From NCBI GenBank assembly GCA_002391075.1, contig DGRN01000020.1, forward strand, positions 1 to 11,378: a DNA stretch of 11,378 bases, read 5' to 3'. A program made the translations under genes and the position numbers. Shown here piece by piece: positions 6,564 through 11,378 of the stretch. The DNA is from Candidatus Saccharibacteria bacterium UBA4387 (GTDB lineage: Bacteria > Patescibacteriota > Saccharimonadia > Saccharimonadales > Saccharimonadaceae). The notes under the pieces were generated by a model. It saw only the letters and a list, made by a program, of their open reading frames with translations, had not been told where the DNA came from and made no database searches. Positions within the stretch are counted from its first letter, which is position 1, and each line of letters opens with the position of its first letter.

Positions 6564-9014
6564 ATGAGCGAAGAAAAAAAGAAGCAGACAAAAAGTAGCA
6601 AAACGAGCCGTACGGATGATGCGGATTTTCTTCGTGGTCTTAGCTCCGAACAAGTCGAGCAGTATCGGCGCGCCGGGCTGGAAAACGTGGCCGTTAAGAC
6701 GCCGACGAAAAGTATTCGGCAGATTATTACCGGGAACGTTTTTACTTATTTTAATTTCGTTTTTATTGCGATTGCGGTCATGTTAATTCTGGTGCGGTCG
6801 TGGCGAGATTTGACATTTTTGCCATTGATTTTAGCGAATACGTTGATTGGTATTTTTCAGGAGATTCGCGCAAAAATTACGCTCGATAATCTGATTATTT
6901 TGAACTCACCGCAGGCTTTGGTGGTGCGCGATGGCGAGGCAAAAGAAATTAATGCAGAAGAGCTCGTACAGGATGATATCGTGATTTTCGAGGCTGGCAA
7001 TCAGATCCCAGCAGATGCGGTCGTGGTTGATGGCGAGGTTGCAGTGAACGAATCTTTGTTGACTGGCGAATCGGACGATATTAAGAAACAGGTCGGCGCA
7101 GAGTTGCTGTCTGGTAGTTTTATTGTGTCTGGGCGTTGCTATGCGCGCTTGACGAAAGTTGGCGCAGAGTCATACATCTCGAAGCTAACACTAGAGGCGC
7201 GCAAAGATAAGAAACGCGAGCAATCGGAGATTATTCGGTCGCTGAACCGCATCGTGACTTTGGCCGGCATTGTGATTATTCCGATTGGCGTGACACTATT
7301 TTGCCAGCAGTATTTCAAAGGCGCGAGCTTGCGTTTGAGTGTGCAGGCAATGGTAGGCAGCGTAATTGGTCTGATTCCAGAAGGCTTGTTCTTGTTGGCG
7401 AGCGTAAACTTGGCGCTTAGCTCGATGCGGCTAGCCAAGCAAAAAGTCATGCTTCACGACATGCGTAGTATTGAAACTTTGGCGCGCGTCAATATTTTGT
7501 GCGTTGATAAGACCGGAACGATAACTAGCGCAGATATGCGCGTGGTGGATTTTGTCGAGCTGGACGGTATGGATCGGGAGGAATTGCGCACGAAATTGTG
7601 TAGTTTTGCGCATGCGCAGGCCGCAGATAATATCACGATGGGTGCCATGAAAGATTTCTTCAAGGATGAGACTGGCGTCGTTGCAGAAAGCGTTGTTGGT
7701 TTTTCATCGCAGTTTAAATATAGCGCAGTAAACTTTAAGGACGAGCATCTCGTATTTGGCGCGCCAGAATTCGTGTTGCGCGAAGATTACGAAAAATATC
7801 GCAAAAAAATCGAAGAATATAGCCATCGAGGCTATCGCGTAATCGTGTTGGCGAGTTACCCGGAAAAACTTAGCGGCAAGGCCCTTACGAAGAAAGCCAC
7901 GGCGTTGGGCCTCGTGACGCTCATGAACCCGATTCGCGAAAATGCGCCGGAGACCTTCCGATATTTCGCCGAGCAAAACGTCGAGATTAAGGTTATTTCT
8001 GGCGACAATCCAGTGACTGTGTCCGAAGTTGCAAAAAAGGCGGGGATTTTGGGCGCCGAAAAATATGTCGATGCGAGCACATTGCAGACCGATATCGCGA
8101 TGGCGGATGCGTTGAAGCAGTTTACGGTTTTTGGGCGCGTTACGCCGGAACAGAAACGTAAATTCGTCAAGCTGATGCAAGGCGCGGGCAATACGGTCGC
8201 TATGACGGGCGACGGCGTGAATGATGTTTTGGCCTTGCGCGACGCGGATTGTTCGATTGCGATGGCCAGTGGTAGCGATGCGGCCGTGCAGGCAGCGCAG
8301 TTAGTTTTGCTGGAGTCGGATTTTTCGAAGATGCCAGAGGTGGTGGCCGAAGGTCGCCAAGTGGTCAACAACTTGGAGCGAACCGGCAGCCTATTCCTGG
8401 TCAAAAACATCTTTTCGCTGCTGACGTCCGTGCTGGCGATAATATTTAGCGTCACCTACCCATTGGTGCCGGCTCAGCTGTCGCTGATTAGTCTGTTCAC
8501 GATCGGTACGCCGGCATTCCTACTATCGCAGGCGCCGACCAAGGATTTGATTCGCGGCAGCTTCGTATACAATGTCCTAAAGAAAGCCCTTCCGATTGGC
8601 ATGACAAACTTCGTGATTGTGGCGCTAGTGATGCTGTTGAGTCACATTTTTGGGCTGGATCACGAGAACACTTCGACCGTGGCGGCCATTTTAGTCTTGA
8701 TTACTGGCTTTATCGCGGTTTGGCGCGCTGCCAGCCCGCGCTCAACCTACAAGTCGGCCGTGTTTTATGGATGTGTTCTAGGCGCGATTATCAGCTATAT
8801 CGTGTTGCCGGACTTCTTCGGCATGAGCCATATGTCGATTCGCTCCGTGGCGCTACTCTTGTTATTGGCAGGTATGATTTGGCCGATTTTGATTCTGGTG
8901 AGTATTTTCACGAACTGGCTGTTAGACAAGGCAAACTCTTATTTCGAGAAGGCAAAGCAAAAGAAAATTGCTCTAAAAGAGAAGATTTTGCGCAGTACAG
9001 GGCTTAATTCTTGA
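6564..9014 (+). CDS. CtpE/Exp7-like P-type ATPase (probable Ca2+ or other cation transporter)
   Basis: 816 residues. A Lys/Ser-rich cytoplasmic N-terminus (1-25) precedes the ATPase. Actuator TGES is at 167-170, M4 PEGL at 272-275, DKTGTIT with phosphorylated D315, GAPEF (399-403) in place of the usual KGxPE, SGDNP (479-483) and TGDGVND (548-554). The M4 stretch GLIPEGLFLLAS and the M6-like TIGTPAFLLSQAP resemble mycobacterial CtpE and pneumococcal Exp7, a group distinct from the P2A pump next door. CtpE has been linked to Ca2+ uptake; transfer of that role here is inference. Six C-terminal membrane segments are expected between about 608 and 785, then a basic tail. It lacks the NxxTD Ca2+-site motif of the neighbour. 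Divergent from the P2A pump over 62 bases. Its TGA stop lies inside the -35 box of the next promoter, and no terminator separates it from the orphan gene at 9182. Confidence 0.92.
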   Translation: MSEEKKKQTKSSKTSRTDDADFLRGLSSEQVEQYRRAGLENVAVKTPTKSIRQIITGNVFTYFNFVFIAIAVMLILVRSWRDLTFLPLILANTLIGIFQEIRAKITLDNLIILNSPQALVVRDGEAKEINAEELVQDDIVIFEAGNQIPADAVVVDGEVAVNESLLTGESDDIKKQVGAELLSGSFIVSGRCYARLTKVGAESYISKLTLEARKDKKREQSEIIRSLNRIVTLAGIVIIPIGVTLFCQQYFKGASLRLSVQAMVGSVIGLIPEGLFLLASVNLALSSMRLAKQKVMLHDMRSIETLARVNILCVDKTGTITSADMRVVDFVELDGMDREELRTKLCSFAHAQAADNITMGAMKDFFKDETGVVAESVVGFSSQFKYSAVNFKDEHLVFGAPEFVLREDYEKYRKKIEEYSHRGYRVIVLASYPEKLSGKALTKKATALGLVTLMNPIRENAPETFRYFAEQNVEIKVISGDNPVTVSEVAKKAGILGAEKYVDASTLQTDIAMADALKQFTVFGRVTPEQKRKFVKLMQGAGNTVAMTGDGVNDVLALRDADCSIAMASGSDAAVQAAQLVLLESDFSKMPEVVAEGRQVVNNLERTGSLFLVKNIFSLLTSVLAIIFSVTYPLVPAQLSLISLFTIGTPAFLLSQAPTKDLIRGSFVYNVLKKALPIGMTNFVIVALVMLLSHIFGLDHENTSTVAAILVLITGFIAVWRAASPRSTYKSAVFYGCVLGAIISYIVLPDFFGMSHMSIRSVALLLLLAGMIWPILILVSIFTNWLLDKANSYFEKAKQKKIALKEKILRSTGLNS

Positions 9015-9039
9015 CATTTTAAGATGCTTATGCTATAAT
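9011..9039 (+). promoter_or_regulatory. Consensus promoter P1 overlapping the ATPase stop codon
   Basis: TTGACA (9011-9016), a 17-base spacer ending in TGC, and TATAAT (9034-9039) form a perfect -35/-10 pair with an extended -10. The ATPase TGA stop (9012-9014) is embedded in the -35. The predicted start is about 9046, on the A of ATGTAG. Confidence 0.85.
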
Positions 9040-9051
9040 TGTAGTATGTAG

Positions 9052-9095
9052 TCGGTGAGCAAGCGCGCCGGCAGGGTTTTTGGTTGCTTGACCGA
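9052..9095 (+). ncRNA. Hairpin in the P1 leader, possible small RNA or leader regulator
   Basis: TCGGT (9052-9056) pairs with ACCGA (9091-9095), and CAAGC (9060-9064) with GCTTG (9086-9090), leaving a GAG bulge and a loop of about 21 bases that contains GCCGGC and a T5 run. The 3' arm coincides with the -35 of P2. No known riboswitch consensus is recognised, and no strong U-tract follows. Only the pairing is seen; an RNA function is inferred. Confidence 0.35.
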
Positions 9096-9116
9096 TATAT
9101 CTTATTATGTTATAGT
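9088..9116 (+). promoter_or_regulatory. Promoter P2 of the orphan gene
   Basis: TTGACC (9088-9093), a 17-base spacer ending in TGT, and TATAGT (9111-9116) form a second strong promoter with an extended -10. The start would be near 9123, giving a leader of about 60 bases that ends in AAAGGAGATGAT (9167-9178). Confidence 0.75.
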
Positions 9117-9181
9117 ATAGATATCCGCCACACAAAGAATGCGGCGAACTTTTGAGCATGCGAACTAAAGGAGATGATACA

Positions 9182-9784
9182 ATGTCCGCCATCGACGAAA
9201 TCCGCAAGTACCTAAGCCGGGGCCGCAACGAACTACCGCCTCTGCCCGCGAAATTGACGGCTTTTGGGTACGAAAGTCTGATCGTTTTAGAACAAAGCTT
9301 CTATGAGCTTTGGCGTACTCAGCACAGCATTGCTCTGGACGCAAAGAAGGATGACGATCCAAAACTGCTCGAATACGAGCGCAAGGACAAAACACTCGAA
9401 AGTGTCTCGAGAGAAATCAGAGGTGCGATTCCGAGGAGTAAGAGTAGCGCTCTGCTGCCAGTCTGTTACGAATCGCTGGATGTCATCGACTTTTCCGCCC
9501 TGCTGTGCGAGGCGCCGAACGAGGCGGCTTCGGATATCTGGATTCGTATCGACAAAAAAGGCTCGATTGACGTCACGATTCGCTCTAGCACGACTAAGCA
9601 GCGCGGCTATCTGCGCGGCATTACCCGCAGAGGACTGATGGAACTTGCGCACAACGAAACTTTTCGGAAGCTCTGGATTTACTTGCTCATCCGGAATTCG
9701 TACGAAGTGCGCGGCCTTAAGTCCAGTTTCACGCCGGAACAGATCAGCGTCGCTCTTGATTACACCCTCAGGCATGCTCGCTAG
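9182..9784 (+). CDS. Unrecognised 200-residue soluble protein
   Basis: I do not recognise a family. Start chosen at ATG 9182 because AAAGGAGATGAT lies just upstream with 8 bases between GGAG and ATG; the in-frame TTG at 9152 lacks such a site. The product is soluble, without signal peptide or membrane segment, and rich in charged residues. Residues 1-80 look mostly helical with a strongly charged stretch (53-82, including DAKKDDD). The central part (about 90-135) holds two cysteines (C95, C109) and a likely beta region (IWIRIDKKGSIDVTIRSS). Residues 140-200 are basic and helical, with RGYLRGITRRG and an aromatic/hydrophobic LWIYLLI segment. Two strong promoters and a strong terminator frame it as an efficiently expressed single gene, perhaps also reached by read-through from the ATPase. 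No catalytic signature is visible. Confidence 0.8.
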   Translation: MSAIDEIRKYLSRGRNELPPLPAKLTAFGYESLIVLEQSFYELWRTQHSIALDAKKDDDPKLLEYERKDKTLESVSREIRGAIPRSKSSALLPVCYESLDVIDFSALLCEAPNEAASDIWIRIDKKGSIDVTIRSSTTKQRGYLRGITRRGLMELAHNETFRKLWIYLLIRNSYEVRGLKSSFTPEQISVALDYTLRHAR

Positions 9785-9788
9785 CTTC

Positions 9789-9817
9789 AAGCCCCGGTTT
9801 TCGGGGCTTTCTTTTTT
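9789..9817 (+). terminator. Intrinsic terminator after the orphan gene
   Basis: AAGCCCCG (9789-9796) pairs with CGGGGCTT (9802-9809) around a GTTTT loop, followed by T, C and six T (9810-9817). It starts 4 bases after the stop codon. Confidence 0.92.
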
Positions 9818-9852
9818 GTCGCAAAATGCTCATGCTTGCGAGCTGTGCGCAG

Positions 9853-9861
9853 TGGTTTAAT
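9853..9861 (+). promoter_or_regulatory. Extended -10 of the DUF3800 gene, probably leaderless
   Basis: TGG followed by TTTAAT (9856-9861) fits an extended -10. The ATG at 9870 begins 8 bases later, and no Shine-Dalgarno site is present. A -35 at the right distance is not convincing. Confidence 0.45.
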
Positions 9862-9869
9862 ATGAAGCT

Positions 9870-10553
9870 ATGCAAGAATTATTTTTCTATATTGATGACT
9901 CAGGCGTGTTGCATCGCAACTCTGGCGATAAGTTTTTCGTGTATGGCGGCTACGCTTTTTGCTCCGCCGAAGAGCGCGACTGAGCGGCGGTGGCGTATGC
10001 GGCGGCAGAACGAAAAATCTATAGCGGTAAGCACGAATTGAAGGCCTGCCGACTGCGCCAAGACAAGAAAAATTATCTGAATAAAGTTTTACGCGGTTGC
10101 GAGACCTTCGCTTGCGTGACCGAAATTAGGCAGATTTACGATAGAATTTTAGACCATAAGGCGTCGGTGGTGCGCTATAAGGATTTTTGTCTAAAAATTT
10201 TAATTCGGCGAAAGATTGAAGATATGATTCGCGGCGGGACGGTTGACGCGAGCCGGCCGACGCGAATTTCGGTTTATATCGACAAGCAGTCAACAAAAAC
10301 CGATGGATACTATCGTCTAGACGAAGGAATTGTGGCCGAGCTAAATGCCGGGATTAATAATTTACACGCATGCAGATCGTTTCGGGCTGTTTTTCAGGCA
10401 GCGCTCGTGGTCGAGGTGCATATTTGCGATTCTAGAGAGGAAGCACTGGTTCGTGCGAGTGACTTGCTGGCCAATGCGCTATATATCAAGCATAATAACG
10501 GCGCAGAAGTCAGCTTGCCACGGGGGCGATTTTTACAGATAGGACTGCCGTAG
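9870..10553 (+). pseudogene. DUF3800 family protein gene interrupted by an in-frame TGA at codon 38
   Basis: From ATG 9870 the frame reads MQELFFYIDDSGVLHRNSGD, then FFVYGGYAF, the hallmark DUF3800 start (FYID-[DE]-SG). At 9981-9983 it meets TGA. The same frame then continues unbroken for 189 codons with the rest of the family pattern: HELKA (55-59), YIDKQSTKTDGYYRL, AELNAGI and a C-terminal ASDLLANALY. Without the TGA the protein would be 227 residues, normal for the family. The TGA lies in a variable linker; a single change from CGA (Arg) or TGG (Trp) would restore it. A GTG (9990) three codons later could restart translation but would lose the conserved acidic N-terminal strand. Options are a recent nonsense mutation, read-through or a sequencing error. 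UGA recoding is unlikely, since both long ATPase frames lack internal TGA and one ends in it. DUF3800 proteins have no settled function; a nuclease-like fold has been suggested. Confidence 0.75.
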
Positions 10554-10593
10554 CTTGAGTCTGCGGCCGCATGTTTGTGCGGGCGACTAGACA

Positions 10594-10616
10594 TGATAAA
10601 ATGATAAAAACGGAGG
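10594..10616 (+). promoter_or_regulatory. Extended -10 and Shine-Dalgarno site of the FNT gene
   Basis: TGA followed by TAAAAT (10597-10602) fits an extended -10. GGAGG (10612-10616) lies 4 bases before the ATG at 10621. The predicted leader is about 12 bases, just long enough for the ribosome binding site. The -35 is weak. Confidence 0.5.
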
Positions 10617-10620
10617 CAGA

Positions 10621-11199
10621 ATGAAGATTGAGTGGCAAGAGTTAGTCAAGCGTGCGATTTTGGCCAGCTTATTGATTGGACTGGGAGATTTTGTGCTTTT
10701 GAAGGCCGGGGCGCCGGTCGGCGCATTTTTGTTCGCCTTCGGGTTGTACGGAGTCTGTAAACTGAAAGCGAATTTATTTACAGGAAAGTGCGGTTTTGTA
10801 TTTCGCGATAAGAGATGGCGCGAATTGCTCGCAATTTTAGCCGTCAATCTGGTGGCTGGATGGGCTTTTGGCGCAATTATGGGAGTGGCGGACTCTAGCA
10901 TTATTGCTGTGGCGCAAGAAAAAATCACGATTTGGACTTTTTCGCCGGAGTTTTTCCTCAGAAGCATTTTGTGCGGCGCAATTATGTATATCGCCGTCAA
11001 ATGCTACAAAAAGAAATCGCTTTGGGGGATTTTTCTGGGCGTGCCGCTCTTTATCTTGGCTGGTTTTCAGCATAGTATCGCGAACGTCATAACGAGCGGA
11101 GTCGCGATGAGCTTTTCGCCTACCATTCTGCTTTGCGCAGCCGGCAATTTCGTCGGCTCGGTTTTCGTGGCTTGGCTAGCCGGCGAATACGAAAAATGA
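10621..11199 (+). CDS. Formate/nitrite transporter (FNT) family protein, short form
   Basis: 192 residues with about six hydrophobic segments (roughly 12-28, 31-48, 67-90, 112-127, 135-155, 166-187), the FNT topology. Diagnostic motifs are NLFTGK (51-56), matching the LFTG loop of the family, and GFQHSIAN (148-154 onward), matching the FocA-type GFEHSIAN with its central pore histidine (H151). AGNFVGS (174-180) corresponds to the last conserved Gly-Asn motif. The family forms pentameric channels for small monovalent anions such as formate, nitrite, hydrosulfide or lactate; the substrate cannot be read from this sequence. At 192 residues it lacks the cytoplasmic tails of the about 280-residue FocA. 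The Glu before the histidine is Gln here. It is preceded by the interrupted DUF3800 gene and followed by the inverted-repeat region. Confidence 0.88.
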   Translation: MKIEWQELVKRAILASLLIGLGDFVLLKAGAPVGAFLFAFGLYGVCKLKANLFTGKCGFVFRDKRWRELLAILAVNLVAGWAFGAIMGVADSSIIAVAQEKITIWTFSPEFFLRSILCGAIMYIAVKCYKKKSLWGIFLGVPLFILAGFQHSIANVITSGVAMSFSPTILLCAAGNFVGSVFVAWLAGEYEK

Positions 11200-11216
11200 A
11201 CTCCTAGACTCTGCCT

Positions 11217-11247
11217 AGAAAGACAAAAGGCCACCCGTTGAGGTGGC
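11217..11247 (-). terminator. Possible terminator for minus-strand transcription from the right
   Basis: Read on the minus strand, GCCACC (11247-11242) and GGTGGC (11235-11230) form a 6-bp stem with loop TCAACG, followed by CTTTTGTCTTTC. This would stop transcripts arriving from the right, convergent with the FNT gene. On the plus strand the same hairpin has no U-tract directly after it. Confidence 0.5.
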
Positions 11248-11378
11248 AGATAACCAAGTATAATGCTCACGAATCATGGATTCGTTCGTTATACAAACAG
11301 GTAATTGCTTCGCAATTCATGAAGCAAGCTTCATTCCACCTCATTCGCCTGGCCTTTTATTCTTGCAAGCAAGACAAA
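11220..11378. repeat. Direct repeat AAGACAAA flanking the structured element
   Basis: AAGACAAA occurs at 11220-11227 and again at 11371-11378, the last bases of the window, so the second copy may extend further. It brackets all the inverted repeats. It could be a target duplication or chance; a better-placed TGGC pair (11244-11247 and 11350-11353) competes with it. Confidence 0.25.
11225..11358 (+). ncRNA. Multi-hairpin structured element, candidate RNA or small mobile element
   Basis: An outer stem AAAAGGCCA/TGGCCTTTT (11225-11233 with 11350-11358) and a second stem GAGGTGG/CCACCTC (11240-11246 with 11336-11342) enclose three hairpins. H1 pairs GTATAATG with CGTTATAC (11258-11265 with 11287-11294, one U-G pair) and ACGAATC with GATTCGT (11269-11275 with 11279-11285). 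H2 pairs AATTGC with GCAATT (11303-11308 with 11312-11317). H3 pairs ATGAAGC with GCTTCAT (11319-11325 with 11328-11334). That is about 44 base pairs in 134 bases. The U-G pair in H1 works only in plus-strand RNA, and TTATTCTT follows the outer stem. No known RNA family is recognised. A further hairpin TCTTGC/GCAAGA follows at 11361-11374. Strand and identity are inferred. Confidence 0.45.

Noticed and set aside
7856..8455. 199-codon open frame antisense to the CtpE-like ATPase
   Set aside because: Shadow frame of the same kind, overlapping catalytic motifs of the real gene.
9152..9181. TTG start ten codons upstream in the 200-residue gene
   Set aside because: No ribosome binding site before it, whereas AAAGGAGATGAT sits correctly for ATG 9182.
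9870..10553. UGA read as glycine, as in Gracilibacteria or Absconditabacteria
   Set aside because: The two ATPase genes (1,698 codons in total) and the DUF2130 gene have no internal TGA, and the CtpE-like and FNT genes end in TGA.
10554..10593. Hairpin-like sequence around TGCGGCCGCA after the DUF3800 gene as terminator
   Set aside because: Pairing is imperfect and no T-run follows.
11225..11358. Integron attC site
   Set aside because: No RYYYAAC and GTTRRRY core pair at the ends of the structure.
11276..11378. Possible leaderless ORF (ATG 11276, 11 bases after a TATAAT at 11259-11264) open to the right edge
   Set aside because: Its 34 visible codons lie almost wholly in inverted repeats, the -10 is part of a hairpin stem, and the peptide resembles nothing I know. 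It cannot be excluded because it leaves the window.
1..11378. tRNA, rRNA, CRISPR arrays, transposase genes
   Set aside because: No tRNA-like T-arm pattern, regular repeat-spacer pattern or transposase motif was found on reading both strands.

Overview
The window looks like chromosomal DNA of a bacterium using the standard genetic code, roughly half G+C, with strong TATAAT-type promoters. Several genes have their ATG only 7-10 bases after a -10 box, so they are probably leaderless. Others carry strong Shine-Dalgarno sites such as AAGGAGGTGA. One cell-surface gene has a Sec signal peptide, and I see no outer-membrane hallmark. This mix fits a Patescibacteria/Saccharibacteria-like or Gram-positive-like organism. 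That placement is inference; no rRNA or marker gene is present.

Layout. 1-2471 (minus): the 5' part of a secreted beta-helix surface protein, preceded in the same direction by a DUF2130-type coiled-coil protein. 2538-3854 (plus): a promoter, three small membrane-protein genes of no recognised family, and a terminator. Genes 1 and 3 of this operon end in the same heptapeptide, RHKSARF, encoded with only synonymous differences. 3853-9014: two divergent P-type ATPases, a P2A Ca2+-ATPase-like pump (minus) and a CtpE/Exp7-like ATPase (plus). They share a 62-bp region with two palindromes and two probably leaderless promoters. 9011-9817 (plus): two near-consensus tandem promoters, an unrecognised 200-residue protein and a terminator. 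9870-10553 (plus): a DUF3800 gene interrupted by one in-frame TGA. 10594-11199 (plus): a compact formate/nitrite transporter (FNT) family protein. 11200-11378: no secure gene, but an exceptionally dense set of inverted repeats that could be a structured RNA or a small element inserted into a terminator.

How the genes fit together. The ATPase pair points to control of cytoplasmic cations, most likely Ca2+, and the FNT protein to small monovalent anions. The surface protein and the small-membrane operon belong to the envelope. The most novel signals are the shared RHKSARF tail, the folded right-edge element, and the promoter/hairpin arrangement upstream of the 200-residue orphan. Stretches over 300 bases without a gene: none.
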